Source of the DNA: Bacteroidales bacterium
GTDB taxonomy: Bacteria > Bacteroidota > Bacteroidia > Bacteroidales > F082
DNA length: 64,000 nucleotides
NCBI GenBank assembly: GCA_028277395.1
Contig: JANQGJ010000054.1
Location: 34,997-98,996, forward strand
Direction of reading: 5' to 3'
Of this stretch, positions 1 through 14,100 are shown piece by piece. The notes under the pieces were generated by a model. The model ran no database searches and was not told the DNA's origin. It was given only the letters and a program-made list of their open reading frames with translations. A program made the position numbers and the translations under genes. Position 1 is the first letter of the stretch, and each line of letters begins with the position of its first letter.

Positions 1-2
1 GG

Positions 3-872
3 GGAAGCAAATGTGATCAGATATACTATTTCAATTTTGATGATGGTGATATGAAAACCGAGATGCCACAAATTTTAAGTAATGGCTTAGGCAGAACAAC
101 ATGTTCCTACTTTATGCCTGGTGATACTACAGTTTTATATGGATCGACAAGATCAGGTAGTGATTATTGCCCACCAGAACCTGAAAGAAGGGAAGATGGT
201 AAATACGTTTGGCCTATCTATCCTGATTTTGACATTTATATTGCTGACTTACAAGGCAATCTTGTTGACACTCTTGTTTCGGGACCGGGTTATGATGCTG
301 AAGCTACAGTCTCACCATTAGGTGATAAAATAGTTTTTACTTCTGACCGTACTGGTGATTTGGAATTATATACATGTGATATTGATGGTAGTAATATAAA
401 ACAAATAACTTTTGAACTTGGCTATGATGGTGGTGCATTTTTCTCACCAGATGGCAGCAAGCTGGTTTTCAGGTCTTCTCGCCCTAAAACCGAAGAAGAA
501 ATAAAAGAATACAAAGAGTTAATGACAGAAGGGCTTGTAAAACCCACTAACATGGAACTCTATGTTTGCAATATTGATGGTAGTGATCTAAAACAGGTTA
601 CTAACCTGGGCAAGGCTAACTGGGCACCATTTTTCCATCCATCGGGTGAAAAAATTATATTCAGCTCAAACCATGCAAGTAAGAAAGGATATGAGTTCAA
701 CCTTTTCATGATAAACATTGATGGTACCGGACTTGAAAGAATTACATACGATGGTGTTTTCGACGCATTTCCAATGTTTTCATATGATGGCAAAAAACTG
801 ATCTTTTCCTCAAACAGAAATAATGGAGGAACCAGAAACACAAACCTTTTCATTGCTGACTGGGTTGAGTAA
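3..872 (+). CDS. TolB-like PD40 beta-propeller protein, 5' end outside window
   Basis: The reading frame is open to the left edge (in-frame codons from base 3), so the ATG at 51 is internal and the start is missing. Several PD40/WD40-like blades are visible, each with an S-P-x-G-x-K-[IL]-x-F-x-S core (for example FSPDGSKLVFRSSRP) followed by LYxCxIDGS-type strands. Such propellers are found in TolB and in exported Bacteroidota proteins and usually bind proteins or glycans. No catalytic domain is visible in the part present. The exact role is unknown; it could also be the propeller half of a larger peptidase or OmpA-type protein. Confidence 0.8.
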   Translation, partial: GSKCDQIYYFNFDDGDMKTEMPQILSNGLGRTTCSYFMPGDTTVLYGSTRSGSDYCPPEPERREDGKYVWPIYPDFDIYIADLQGNLVDTLVSGPGYDAEATVSPLGDKIVFTSDRTGDLELYTCDIDGSNIKQITFELGYDGGAFFSPDGSKLVFRSSRPKTEEEIKEYKELMTEGLVKPTNMELYVCNIDGSDLKQVTNLGKANWAPFFHPSGEKIIFSSNHASKKGYEFNLFMINIDGTGLERITYDGVFDAFPMFSYDGKKLIFSSNRNNGGTRNTNLFIADWVE

Positions 873-925
873 TAATTGATAATGATCGAATCAAACCATA
901 TTTTGATTATCACAATTATTTTGAA
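871..925 (+). terminator. Imperfect hairpin after the propeller gene
   Basis: AATAATTG (871-878) pairs with CAATTATT (913-920), and GAATCAAA (888-895) with TTTTGATT (901-908), directly after the stop codon. There is only a short T run, so termination is likely but not certain. Confidence 0.4.
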
Positions 926-1126
926 ACAAATGATTAATCTGAGAAAATAAGTCTCAGTAGTTGTACTCTTAGTTTAATTTTCATTGAAAATCATCATAGA
1001 TTTAATCTGTTTAAGTAAATTTGTAATAATCAGGTAAACATTAAGTATTATCATATTGAATTGTTTATGCATAATTATATAATTACATTGTTACGCTAAT
1101 CTATAATAATTAAAATGTAAAACCGT

Positions 1127-1636
1127 ATGTCTGAAGAACTACGTCAAAAGGTTTTTGACAAATTAGATTCCCTTGATATAGATTTCAGCATTTACGAGCA
1201 TCCTCCATTGGACACTATCGATATTGCTCTCAGATACTGGAAAGATATTGATTCAATGCACTGTAAGAATTTGTTTTTCAGAAACCACAAAGGCAAAAAA
1301 CATTACCTTGTTATAATAAAAGATACAACCCCTTTCAATATCAGCAGTCTTGAAAAAAAACTAAAACAAGGCAAACTAACATTTGCATCGGAGAAGCGAC
1401 TGAAAAAATATCTGGGAGTTCGTCCCGGCTCGGTATCTCCTTTCGGACTGATCAATGATGAAGATACCCATGTACATGTTTTTTTAGACGAGCAATTGCA
1501 AAATGCCGACAGAATAAGCTTTCATCCAAATGACAATACTGCAAGTCTGGTATTGAAATATGAAGATTTCATTAAATATCTGAATGCCGTGGGAAATAGT
1601 TATGAATTTATTGACCCAACACCTAAAATCGACTAA
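1127..1636 (+). CDS. YbaK/ProX-type aminoacyl-tRNA deacylase
   Basis: The 169-residue protein is a stand-alone editing domain of the YbaK/prolyl-tRNA-synthetase-associated family. These enzymes hydrolyse mischarged tRNAs such as Ala-tRNA(Pro) in the cytoplasm. Visible family features are the N-terminal YEHPP segment, the CKNLFFRN stretch with KGKKHYLVI, the LKKYLGVRPGSVSPFGLIND loop region (split here for length), and the C-terminal FHPNDNTASLVL strand. Length matches the family. It lies 9 bases upstream of the arginine deiminase gene on the same strand, though a promoter-like sequence lies between or within the two. Confidence 0.85.
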   Translation: MSEELRQKVFDKLDSLDIDFSIYEHPPLDTIDIALRYWKDIDSMHCKNLFFRNHKGKKHYLVIIKDTTPFNISSLEKKLKQGKLTFASEKRLKKYLGVRPGSVSPFGLINDEDTHVHVFLDEQLQNADRISFHPNDNTASLVLKYEDFIKYLNAVGNSYEFIDPTPKID

Positions 1637-1641
1637 TTTTG
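1611..1641 (+). promoter_or_regulatory. Bacteroidota-type promoter directly in front of arcA
   Basis: TTG at 1611-1613 is followed after 20 bases by TAATTTTG (1634-1641), matching the TTTG / TAnnTTTG pattern with its usual spacing. The start codon of the next gene is at 1646, so a transcript from here would have almost no leader. This is a motif match only. Confidence 0.35.
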
Positions 1642-1645
1642 CACA

Positions 1646-2911
1646 ATGCAGAAAATAGACATTAATATAAAAAGTGAAATTGGAAAGCTGGATGGTGTAA
1701 TAGTTCACTTACCCGGACCTGAAGTTGAAAATATGACTCCTGAGAATGCTCAGAGAGCATTATACAGCGACATACTTAACTTATCAGTAGCTCTTCCCGA
1801 ATACAATAATTTCATTGGAGTTCTGAAAAAATTCACTAATGTATACGATGTAAGCGATTTGTTGTTCGACATAATTCAAAATACTGAGTATAAAAACGAA
1901 TTACTACAACACATTTGTACAATTGAACACAATAAAGATGAAGAAGTATGCAGTTTCATTGAAAATATAAATGATGCAGACCTTGCTAATCAACTTATAC
2001 AGGGAATTGAAATGCGTAAGGACAACCTTACCCGTTTTCTTGATAATGAAAGGTATTGCCTGCATCCACTCCCAAATTTTTTCTTTACCCGTGATGCAAG
2101 TTTCTCAATAGGCAGTGAAGTAATGATTGGGAAAATGGCCAATAGCGTTCGTGACAGAGAAACGCTGATAATGGATTCTGTTTTCAGACATCATCCTTTA
2201 TTTAAAGCCAAAACGGTTAACCCGGTATTATCATATGACAAATCAGGTAAAGGAACAATTGAAGGTGGAGATGTGATCGTAGCCAGAGAAGATATATTGC
2301 TGATAGGTACTGGTGACAGAACATCAACACAGGGAATCGACTCTGTAATTGAGCATCTGAAAACCAAACCCGGAATTCATCATATTATAGTTCAGGAACT
2401 CCCATTTAAGCCTGAATCATTTATACACCTTGATATGGTTTTTACTTTTCTTGACAGAGATAAGTGTATGATATTTGAACCATTAATAATTAATGCTACA
2501 AAATACCTAACCATTCATATTACTATTGACAATCACAATGTTGTAAATATTAAAGAAGAAAAAAACATATTAGCAGCGTTGAGATCATTGGGAATGGATC
2601 TTGAACCGGTATTTTGCGGAGGGAATAATGATATGACAATAATGGAAAGGGAACAATGGCAAAGTGGAGCAAATTTCTTTACTCTGGAACCAGGTAAAGT
2701 TATTGGTTATGGAAGAAATGTTAATACAATTGAAGCACTTAACAAAAGTGGATTTGACATAGTTAAAGCACGGGATATTGTTTCGGGAGCCGAAAACATT
2801 GAAGACCATGATAAATTGGTGGTTACCATCGTTGGCAATGAGTTATCAAGAGGTGGTGGTGGTGCAAGGTGCATGACTATGCCGGTTTCAAGACAGGAAG
2901 TTATATGGTAG
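1646..2911 (+). CDS. arcA: Arginine deiminase
   Basis: This enzyme converts L-arginine to citrulline and ammonia, the first step of the arginine deiminase energy and acid-resistance pathway. At 421 residues it has the family length. The guanidino-modifying-enzyme signatures are present: NFFFTRDASF, the IEGGD block, the FIHLDMVFTFLD block with the catalytic His and Asp, GGNNDMTIMEREQW, and the C-terminal glycine-rich GGGGARCMTMP with the nucleophile Cys near residue 409. No arcB, arcC or antiporter gene is adjacent, so the rest of the pathway must lie elsewhere. Confidence 0.93.
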   Translation: MQKIDINIKSEIGKLDGVIVHLPGPEVENMTPENAQRALYSDILNLSVALPEYNNFIGVLKKFTNVYDVSDLLFDIIQNTEYKNELLQHICTIEHNKDEEVCSFIENINDADLANQLIQGIEMRKDNLTRFLDNERYCLHPLPNFFFTRDASFSIGSEVMIGKMANSVRDRETLIMDSVFRHHPLFKAKTVNPVLSYDKSGKGTIEGGDVIVAREDILLIGTGDRTSTQGIDSVIEHLKTKPGIHHIIVQELPFKPESFIHLDMVFTFLDRDKCMIFEPLIINATKYLTIHITIDNHNVVNIKEEKNILAALRSLGMDLEPVFCGGNNDMTIMEREQWQSGANFFTLEPGKVIGYGRNVNTIEALNKSGFDIVKARDIVSGAENIEDHDKLVVTIVGNELSRGGGGARCMTMPVSRQEVIW

Positions 2912-2947
2912 TATACTTGATTTCATATTAATATTACATCAAAAAAA

Positions 2948-4492
2948 GTGACCTTGATAAAACGTAACTTGGAATCGTATTACAGATCAAATCCCATAGG
3001 AATTATTCTGGTTGTGGGATTTATCCTTAGGCTGATAGCAGCAATATTCTCTAAAGGATATGGCTGGCATGATGACCAGTTCTTAATAATAGAGATAGCA
3101 CAGTCATGGATTGATGGAATTGATTATTACTCATGGTTACCGTCGGAAGACGGAACTAATACTCCCGAAGGATTTAGCTTTTTTTATGTGGGAATTCATT
3201 ATCTGCTATTCTGGTTTTTTGAATTTATTGGCATTTATGATCCACAATTCAAAATGCTGTTAATAAGACTTTTACATGCCACATGGTCGTTACTGATCAT
3301 TTATTTTGGTTATAATATAACCCTTAGATTGAGCAACGAAGATAATGCTAAACTTGTGGCCTGGATTTTAGCCGTTTTCTGGATGTTTCCAATGATAAGT
3401 GTTCGTAATCTTGTTGAATTTGTGTGTATTCCATTTATAATGTATGGATTATGGATAATTATAAAGTCTGATTGTAAAACCAGATATTACACATGGTTAT
3501 GGGCCGGGATAATTTTCGGACTGGCATTCAACATCAGATTTCAAACTGCATTAATAATTGGATCAATAGGATTGGTTATGCTAATTCAGAGTAAATGGAA
3601 GGAGGCAATTACTGTAGCATTAGGAACAATTTTATCAATAATCATATTCCAGGGTGGCATTGATTATTTTGTCTGGGGTAAACCTTTCGTACAGCTCACA
3701 GAATATGTTGATTACAATATGCATAACGCAGCACTGTACATTGTAAGTCCTTGGTACACATACGTACTCTTCATATTTGGAATCATGATACCACCTGTAA
3801 GTATATTTCTGTTTACCGGATTCTTTCATCAATGGAAGAAAATACTTATAATTTTTCTGCCGGTTCTGATTTTTCTGGTATTTCATTCTTATTATCCAAA
3901 TAAACAGGAGAGGTTTGTAATAACTATCATTCCCCTGTTTATAATAACAGGTATGATTGGATGGCAGATATTGTATCACAGCTCTATAAAAAGTAGCATA
4001 ATTAAGAAATTTGTTAAGGGATCCTGGATTTTTTTCTGGATAATAAACTTTATACTGCTTGTTCCGGTTACAATTATGTATTCCAAACAGGCCAGAGTTG
4101 AAAGTATGGCCTATATGTCAAAATACGGAGATATAAATAACTTCATGATTGAAGACATTAACCAAACGGTATTAAGATTTCCACCACAGTTTTATCTGCA
4201 AAACTGGTATAATTATCAAACACTTATGAAAAATGATAATTATAACGAATTCATTAAAAAACACCGATCTGATGATATTTCCATACAACCGGGCTTTGTA
4301 CTGTTCTATCAGCCTGATCAGATTGAATTAAGAGTTGAAAATCTCAGGCAGGTTTATCCCGATCTGGTTTTTGAGACTATAATTGAACCCGGATTTATGG
4401 ACAGAGTTCTCTATTGGCTAAATCCAATCAACGATAATCAGAACATATATCTATATAGAAATAAAGCAGTTATACCCAATAAAATAGAGTAA
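2948..4492 (+). CDS. Multi-pass GT-C type glycosyltransferase (mannosyltransferase-like)
   Basis: The 514-residue protein has about ten hydrophobic segments and an early acidic loop, GYGWHDDQF near residue 38, in the place of the catalytic Asp of GT-C enzymes that use polyprenyl-phosphate sugars. A second loop motif is PEGFSFFYVG. The overall pattern is like GT22/Alg9-related mannosyltransferases. The C-terminal 130 residues are soluble. Translation appears to start at a GTG, 36 bases after arcA; TTG at 2953 is an alternative. Substrate unknown; other GT39/GT83-like families remain possible. Confidence 0.7.
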   Translation: MTLIKRNLESYYRSNPIGIILVVGFILRLIAAIFSKGYGWHDDQFLIIEIAQSWIDGIDYYSWLPSEDGTNTPEGFSFFYVGIHYLLFWFFEFIGIYDPQFKMLLIRLLHATWSLLIIYFGYNITLRLSNEDNAKLVAWILAVFWMFPMISVRNLVEFVCIPFIMYGLWIIIKSDCKTRYYTWLWAGIIFGLAFNIRFQTALIIGSIGLVMLIQSKWKEAITVALGTILSIIIFQGGIDYFVWGKPFVQLTEYVDYNMHNAALYIVSPWYTYVLFIFGIMIPPVSIFLFTGFFHQWKKILIIFLPVLIFLVFHSYYPNKQERFVITIIPLFIITGMIGWQILYHSSIKSSIIKKFVKGSWIFFWIINFILLVPVTIMYSKQARVESMAYMSKYGDINNFMIEDINQTVLRFPPQFYLQNWYNYQTLMKNDNYNEFIKKHRSDDISIQPGFVLFYQPDQIELRVENLRQVYPDLVFETIIEPGFMDRVLYWLNPINDNQNIYLYRNKAVIPNKIE

Positions 4493-4526
4493 ACAACCTC
4501 ATTGATTTAGTGAGATCAGGTGTTTA
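4490..4526 (+). terminator. Hairpin after the glycosyltransferase gene
   Basis: TAAACAACCTCA pairs imperfectly with TGAGATCAGGTGTTTA around a 9-base loop, starting at the stop codon. No T run follows, so this is weak. Confidence 0.3.
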
Positions 4527-4573
4527 ATCCGCTATACTAATTAATAATTTTCGTTATTATTGTCCATACTGAT

Positions 4574-4581
4574 TATATTTG
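4574..4581 (+). promoter_or_regulatory. TATATTTG -7 box upstream of the hydrolase
   Basis: TATATTTG matches the Bacteroidota TAnnTTTG box and lies 37 bases upstream of the ATG at 4619. No clear -33 TTTG is seen at the expected spacing. Confidence 0.4.
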
Positions 4582-4618
4582 CATAAACACGACTTCGAAT
4601 TTTAATTAATTCTGTAAA

Positions 4619-7715
<3,097 letters not shown>

Positions 7716-7755
7716 AAATAAACTCTGAAAATTCACATCATCAGGATAAGTCTTG

Positions 7756-8523
7756 TTAAAAAGCATACGATACACCACCAGAGAGTGAAAGAATTCCGAT
7801 GTGCGCCTGTTCGTTTACAAGTTTTTTGTTTCTGTAATACTCAAAATCGATCACGGATCCTATGTATGATGCATTAACATGTACATTAAAATTATCATTG
7901 ACTTTGACTTTACCACCACCTGAAAACAAAAAAGCAATAACTAATTGATTGTCGTGTGTTTCATAATAGTTAATTGTGGAAAATGCAGTGGTTGTTTTTA
8001 CAAGTGCAGTAGGTTTATATACATTTCTGAGTCCTCCCATCATCTTAAACAGAAGAGAGGCATATTCATTTACAGGCACATCAAAAACCAACCCTATCAA
8101 ACCTGAGATATCTCTAAACGACTCAGTCTCAGCAGTCACAGTTTGGAAAGCAGGACTTGCATCAAAGTAGCCTTCAATCAGTTTACTTTCATCAATGGAA
8201 TTTACGTTATAATTAATCATGAAATTCAAACCAACATTCCAGTTGTAATAATAAGATACTTCAGCTGAAATATTTGTTCCCATTTTTGCATAACTACTGA
8301 GGTTTATACCTTTTTGCATTCCAAAATCATATGCTGGTATTGCAACCCCAACTGACAATGAGGCTAGTCCTCTGTTGTAAATATATTCCTGAGAATATGA
8401 CAATTGAGTTAGGGATAAAATTAATGAGTATAGTATTAATAATCGTCTCAAGTAACCATCTGATTTAAGCAGCAATTTACAAAAAAAGTATATGCTGATA
8501 TTAAAAATATCAACAAATATCAA
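7756..8523 (-). CDS. Outer-membrane beta-barrel protein
   Basis: After a signal peptide (LLILYSLILSLTQLSYSQ) come alternating amphipathic strands (SLSVGVAIPAYDFGM, VSYYYNWNVGLNFMINYNV, VIAFLFSGGGKVKVND), ending in a C-terminal aromatic strand GGVSYAF, as expected of an outer-membrane barrel. The ATG at 8523 gives an unusually long leader; a TTG at 8451 would give a normal signal peptide. It overlaps the end of the upstream C-S lyase gene by 14 bases and is probably in its operon. Function unknown. Confidence 0.75.
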   Translation of the reverse strand: MIFVDIFNISIYFFCKLLLKSDGYLRRLLILYSLILSLTQLSYSQEYIYNRGLASLSVGVAIPAYDFGMQKGINLSSYAKMGTNISAEVSYYYNWNVGLNFMINYNVNSIDESKLIEGYFDASPAFQTVTAETESFRDISGLIGLVFDVPVNEYASLLFKMMGGLRNVYKPTALVKTTTAFSTINYYETHDNQLVIAFLFSGGGKVKVNDNFNVHVNASYIGSVIDFEYYRNKKLVNEQAHIGILSLSGGVSYAF

Positions 8524-9667
8524 TGATTTTTTCCATAGAATTAATTACAACAGATTTAGGTGTTGCTACGTTAATCCTCTGGAATCCCTGGCCTCCGTCT
8601 CCGAACATCGGACCATGGCTTAATCCAACACCAGCTTTTTCAATGAGCATTTTTTTAATAACTTCATCATTCAACCCGGTCTCATTAAAATCCAGCCATC
8701 CAAGATACGTGGCTTCCGGCTTTACAAGCTTGATCCGACTATTGGCTTCTTCTAACAAATAATCAATAACATTATAGTTTTCCTGTATATATACCATAAG
8801 TTCGTCCACCCATTCTGCTCCATATTTATAACCGGCTTCAGCAGCTACGGCACCAAATAAATTACCCATTGACAGGTGAAGGTTATTAACTACCTTCTCG
8901 AATTTTGCTCTCATTTCATCATTTACTATAATAACTGATGAAGTAGCCAGTCCCGCAACATTGAATGTTTTGCTTGGGGCAATACATGTAACGGTGATTG
9001 ATGCAATTTCTGGTGTCAGAGAAGCAAACGGAATGTGCTTATACCCAGGCAATATCAAATCATTATGGATTTCATCCGAAATAATAATAACGTTATTTCT
9101 GAGGCATATCTCTCCAATTTTCGTTAATTCTTCTTTTGTCCAGACTCTTCCAACAGGGTTATGAGGGCTCGAAAAGAAAAACATACTGGCACTTTCAGCC
9201 TTTTCTTCAAAATCCCTGAAATCTATTTCATATTTACCATTTTGATATACCAGTCGGTTCTGTAACAATTCTCTTCCATGATCAGAAACAGCATTAAAAA
9301 ACGGAAAATAAACAGGTGGTTGAATAATAATCTTATCACCGGGACTGGTAAACGCAAGAGTTGAAAAGTTTAGTGCAGGGACAATACCCGGGCTAAAAAC
9401 AATCCATTCATCACGAATCTTCCAGTTGTGTCGTTTGTTTATCCAATCAACTATCGAATTATTATATGATTGTGTTCGATAGGAATATCCATAAATAGGA
9501 TGTTCTGCTCTTTTTTTTATGGCAGTTCTAATAAAATCCGGGGTTTCAAAATCCATATCTGCTACCCACATAGGTATAACGTCAGGATTACCGAAGAACT
9601 TATCCCGAAGATCATATTTAATATTGGCTGTGTCTTTTCTGTCAATTACTCTATCAAAATCATACAT
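8510..9667 (-). CDS. PatB/MalY-type cystathionine beta-lyase (PLP, fold type I)
   Basis: The 385-residue enzyme shows the PatB/MalY N-terminus (YDFDRVIDRKDTANIKYD then PMWVADMDFETP), substrate-binding YGYSYRTQSY, the SSPHNPVGRVW loop, ISDEIHNDLI with the PLP-binding Asp, and the Schiff-base Lys in CIAPSKTFNVAGL. Members cleave cystathionine or cysteine conjugates to release a thiol or homocysteine. It is followed at once by a barrel gene. A broader aminotransferase activity cannot be excluded. Confidence 0.9.
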   Translation of the reverse strand: MYDFDRVIDRKDTANIKYDLRDKFFGNPDVIPMWVADMDFETPDFIRTAIKKRAEHPIYGYSYRTQSYNNSIVDWINKRHNWKIRDEWIVFSPGIVPALNFSTLAFTSPGDKIIIQPPVYFPFFNAVSDHGRELLQNRLVYQNGKYEIDFRDFEEKAESASMFFFSSPHNPVGRVWTKEELTKIGEICLRNNVIIISDEIHNDLILPGYKHIPFASLTPEIASITVTCIAPSKTFNVAGLATSSVIIVNDEMRAKFEKVVNNLHLSMGNLFGAVAAEAGYKYGAEWVDELMVYIQENYNVIDYLLEEANSRIKLVKPEATYLGWLDFNETGLNDEVIKKMLIEKAGVGLSHGPMFGDGGQGFQRINVATPKSVVINSMEKIIDIC

Positions 9668-9822
9668 AATCAGATGTAAATTAATTCAATCACAGGTATA
9701 TAGCAATAGTTCATACAATATTAGCTAGAACAATTTCACTACACCCATTCGGAAACAATGATGTGCATGTTGTAAACAAGTGAAATGGTCGTTAAAACTA
9801 CTGTTTTATAATACCCCGAATG

Positions 9823-10944
9823 CTATTGGGTTAGCATTACAGGCATTATTAGCATCAGAATATCTTCAGGATCGTCATCTTCACGTTCTGAAATAATGAT
9901 CCCTGCCCTGTTTGGCGCTGACAACTCAAGAATAATACGCTCAGGTTCAAGAGTTCCAAGCATTTCCTGCATAAATCTTGAGTTAAATCCAATCTCTATA
10001 TCGTCGCCTTCATAACTACAGGTAAGTCTTTCCTTAGCCTCACTTGAGTAATCTAAATCTTCTGCAGTAAGCAATAACTCCTTACCGGATATTTTAAATC
10101 TTACCTGGTGAGTTGATTTACTACCAAAAATAGATACCCTTTTAATTGCATTTAACAATCCTTTCCTATCAATGGTCAGACTATATGGGTTTTGCGTTGG
10201 AATTACAGCTTCATAATTTGGATACTTTCCATCAATCAATCTACATATTAAAACAAGATCATCAAATTCAAGTTTAATGTTTGTATCATTCAGCTCTACA
10301 CTTACTATAAGCTCTTCATCTTCAGGCATGATATTTTTAAGATGATTTAAAGGCTTCTTAGGTAAAATTATTGAAGTTGGATTTTCAGAACTAAAATCAT
10401 GTCTTCGATATCTAACAAGTTTATGAGCATCAGTTGCTACAAAAGTAATACTATCAGTTCCTATTTCAAACAGTACCCCTGACATAACCGGACGCAATTC
10501 ATCATTTCCGGTTGCAAATAATGTCTTATTAAAAGCATTAACGAGTAAAGCCGAGTTTAACTCAAGTGATGTTGTGTTTTCCATTACAGGAATTTGCGGA
10601 AATTCTTCACTCTGATGCCCAATAAGTTTGTATTTTCCTTCTCCTGCGAATATTTCAATACTGGTATCAACCACAGTAATTGTAACAGGAAGTTCAGGTA
10701 ATGATTTCATTATATCCAATAGCATTTTAGCAGGAATAGCTATTACGCCAGGTCCTTCTGACATATCAGTAGTTAGGGTAACAGAGATGGTTGTTTCCAG
10801 GTCGGAAGCAGTGATTTGCAACTTATCTTCACTAAGTTCAAATAAAAAGTCTTCAAGAATCGGGAGTGTGTTATTAGTGCCTAAAACTCCACTCACTTTT
10901 TGTAATCCACGTAGTAAGGTTGTACTTGATATGATAAATTTCAT
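9823..10944 (-). CDS. dnaN: DNA polymerase III beta sliding clamp
   Basis: The clamp encircles DNA and tethers the replicative polymerase. The 373-residue protein begins MKFIISSTTLLRGLQKVSGV and keeps the three-domain clamp pattern, including LPILEDFLFEL, FATGNDELRPVMSGVLFEI, VRYRRHDF, and the C-terminal PVMLTQ-type end (classically M-P-M-R-L). Residues upstream of base 10,944 in the same frame do not resemble the family, so the ATG at 10,944 is taken as the start. It is not beside dnaA in this window. Confidence 0.95.
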   Translation of the reverse strand: MKFIISSTTLLRGLQKVSGVLGTNNTLPILEDFLFELSEDKLQITASDLETTISVTLTTDMSEGPGVIAIPAKMLLDIMKSLPELPVTITVVDTSIEIFAGEGKYKLIGHQSEEFPQIPVMENTTSLELNSALLVNAFNKTLFATGNDELRPVMSGVLFEIGTDSITFVATDAHKLVRYRRHDFSSENPTSIILPKKPLNHLKNIMPEDEELIVSVELNDTNIKLEFDDLVLICRLIDGKYPNYEAVIPTQNPYSLTIDRKGLLNAIKRVSIFGSKSTHQVRFKISGKELLLTAEDLDYSSEAKERLTCSYEGDDIEIGFNSRFMQEMLGTLEPERIILELSAPNRAGIIISEREDDDPEDILMLIMPVMLTQ

Positions 10945-11173
10945 TGGTAGAAAAAGTTTATTATTCTTAGAATCAAATAAATGATAATTTGAAATCAAAT
11001 TACTATGTACAATGCAAATAAACCAAATTGCATTATACATGCGCGAGTAAAATTATAAAAAAAACAATAGCACAGCCCCTGACTTAATCAACAGTTTTTC
11101 ACAAAAATGTAACAATCATTAATCTTTAAGTAATACGTTGCCTGTATAAAATGTATATACCCAAAAAAAGAGG

Positions 11174-14100
11174 TTATTTTTTTTCAATGTTCTCCATTTT
11201 TCTAATGAAGTCAACACTCTTCCTTCTTGTAGATGTTACAAACTCATAATAGTCCGTTTCGCTATCAGGATTCAGAATACGCTTTTCGGCTTTTAAAGTT
11301 TCTATTCTTTCATTAAAGGCATTATCTGATGACAGTGCCTGCATTATTCCATTTTTATAATTAAAGAAATACCAGCTTGATTTGGTTGGTTTCAAATAAA
11401 TATTAACAGAACTGCCTGTTCTGCCTTTCTCAATCTGTACCCAACCATCCACATACTTATTAACAACACTTCCTGCCAGATATCCAATCCCGATTTTACC
11501 AATCGAAATATAAGATCTTGAGAATGGATCCCAGTAAAACTTTAAATCACTAAAAATAATCTTATGGCTTAGCTGATCAGGAACTTTCTTCATCTGACCA
11601 TATAGCGCCAGTTCGTTAATGTGTTTTTCTGCATCACCGGAAATAAGATTCTTTCTTAAAAACATTGGAAACAACCCTTCTGCCATATTTCCTGCCGGAT
11701 TATTTGTTACACGAATACTATCTGCAATCATTTCAATTGCTTTATTGTCGAAGTAGAAATCAAGTAAGAGTGTATTATTGATGTAGGTTGAGTCAGCAAT
11801 TATCAGGTGTTCAAATGTTCCTGATGATTTAACGGTTATCATATTCAAATCAAGCCCAAGGTTGAAATTACCATCGCCTCTGAGTACGCACCTTGAATTA
11901 TCAAGTGTTACGAAGTTATTCTGAATATTACTTCCCGAAAACCTTTCGGGTGTACCTACTGAGAAAGCTCCTTTTACAGTATCAAAAATCAATTTACCTG
12001 TGGCATTTACAAATAACAGATCAGCCTCACTTTTCAATGGTTCAAGTATCATTGGGTAATATCTTCGGTACTGCTCAGAATATCCTAACCCGAAGAACGC
12101 AGGTTTTCCATCATGCGATCTTGAATTTACTGTAACATCAAAGGAGATATCCTTATTATTAATTACCTGGTTAAAAGACACCCAGTTATCAACATTGGCA
12201 ACACATTCCTCATTTATTTTGTAGCCTCCGTTAAATCTAAGGTCCTGACGTGATGCCAATAAACTAACTTCTCCCCTAAAGAAGTATTCGGGACTCAAAA
12301 AGAAAATCTCTCCTTCCGGAATTTGACCGAAACCTGTTGTTACCCCCTCATTATTCGGTGAAATGCTACTTAAATAAACAGGTTGTTTCATATCGTACCT
12401 GTCAGAATAATCAATCCATCCTTTTGCTGTATAATTTCTACGGTTAAAAATATTAACCTCTGATTCATAGATACTATGATATTTTGTAGCAGTATCAGTA
12501 ATTATAAGTGCATCCATAAGAGTTTGAACCTTTGCTGCCCGTAAAATTTTAACGCTCTCATTATTTGGAAATATCGCGGCATCAGCAACCTTGATCATCT
12601 TAACACCCTCAATGTCTATAGTATAATCATTAAGATTATATGTAGCGTTTCCTGCAAAAAATCTAAGTGAATCAATTGTCTCAGCCACTGATATAAATTC
12701 GGGACCGCTAAGTTTGTAATCGATAAGTTCAAGCATATTCAAAGTGTCGAGGGCAGCATAATCCTCTCCAATATTGCTGCTAAGAAGAAGTTTATCTTCA
12801 GGCATTATCCACTCAACCTCATCAAGAGTAGATATGAATTTGTTAAATGGAAACCCAATAAACGAATTATCATGAATATTTCTGAACCACCCTTTTTGTT
12901 CATCAAAATCAATCTTTGCAAAATAATCACGAACATCAAGAACAAGTGAGTCGCTATCCCGGTTTTTAAGAAAGAAGTCAGCAGTGTCAGCCGTTAACTT
13001 ACTGTAATTAAACCTTATACGATTTGACACTATCTCTGATTGGTCGAATAAATAAGATCCATCTCCATTCATGTATTCAGGGTTCAGTGATAATGTACCT
13101 TCAAGCCATGAATTATCATATACAATGAAAGGTCCTGCATCACTGTTAAGAGTCATAACATTTGTATCAATAACCCATTGAATGTTTACAGTATCACCCT
13201 GCGCTGACGGAAAGTCATACTTATCAGGACTACTCATAACAACAAATTCATTACTAACACCTGTTAAAGAATCTGGATAAAAAATATAATCCTCAGAACT
13301 TGAAAAAGATGACAAATAGTTTAAATCACCATTACCTCTAAAACCATTATTACTCAGGGATATTTCATTATAAAATCTACCCAGACCACCATAAATATCG
13401 TAACCCTTTTCACCTGTATTATGGTTAAAGCCTAACGAGTAGTCAGGCATTACAACAAGGGGTTGGTTTATAGTACTAAAAATTCCGGCAGAAGTCAGAT
13501 TTCCTTCGAATGATAACCCTTCAGTAGTAAAACTTGAGATACTGTCAAATATAAACGGGTCAACAGCATAGTAAAACCTTTCAGGAATTAAGGTGCTATC
13601 CTGAATATATGTTTCATTGAAATAAACATAGCTCACATCATTACTCACAAATATGGGGTATTCTTCATATTTTTTCAGACTTGATTTATTATAAGGCATA
13701 TCTATATAGATTGTCCCTACCATATCCTCGATAACATTTTTAACTTTTATCAGTGAGTCGGCTTTGCGTATTGAATCGTTATAAACCACATGAAAAGCAA
13801 GTGAATCAACAAAATTCATCTTAAGCATAAAGCTGTCATAAACGAACGTACTGTTTCTAGAATAGAAATCAAGCAACCCCATCTGGACCTGTCCGTCAAA
13901 AGTAAAATTCCTGTTCTTCTTGAAGGATATTGTTTTATCGTAAGGAAATATGTAAACCTCCTGGGAGTCACTGATACTGACCTCAGGAACACCATTTACA
14001 TTTAATTCCAGGGTGTTAAGGTCAATTGAAGCATTTGGTCGCCCGTCAACACTTGATATAAGCTTAATTACATCATAATCAATACGACCACCTTTGGCAT

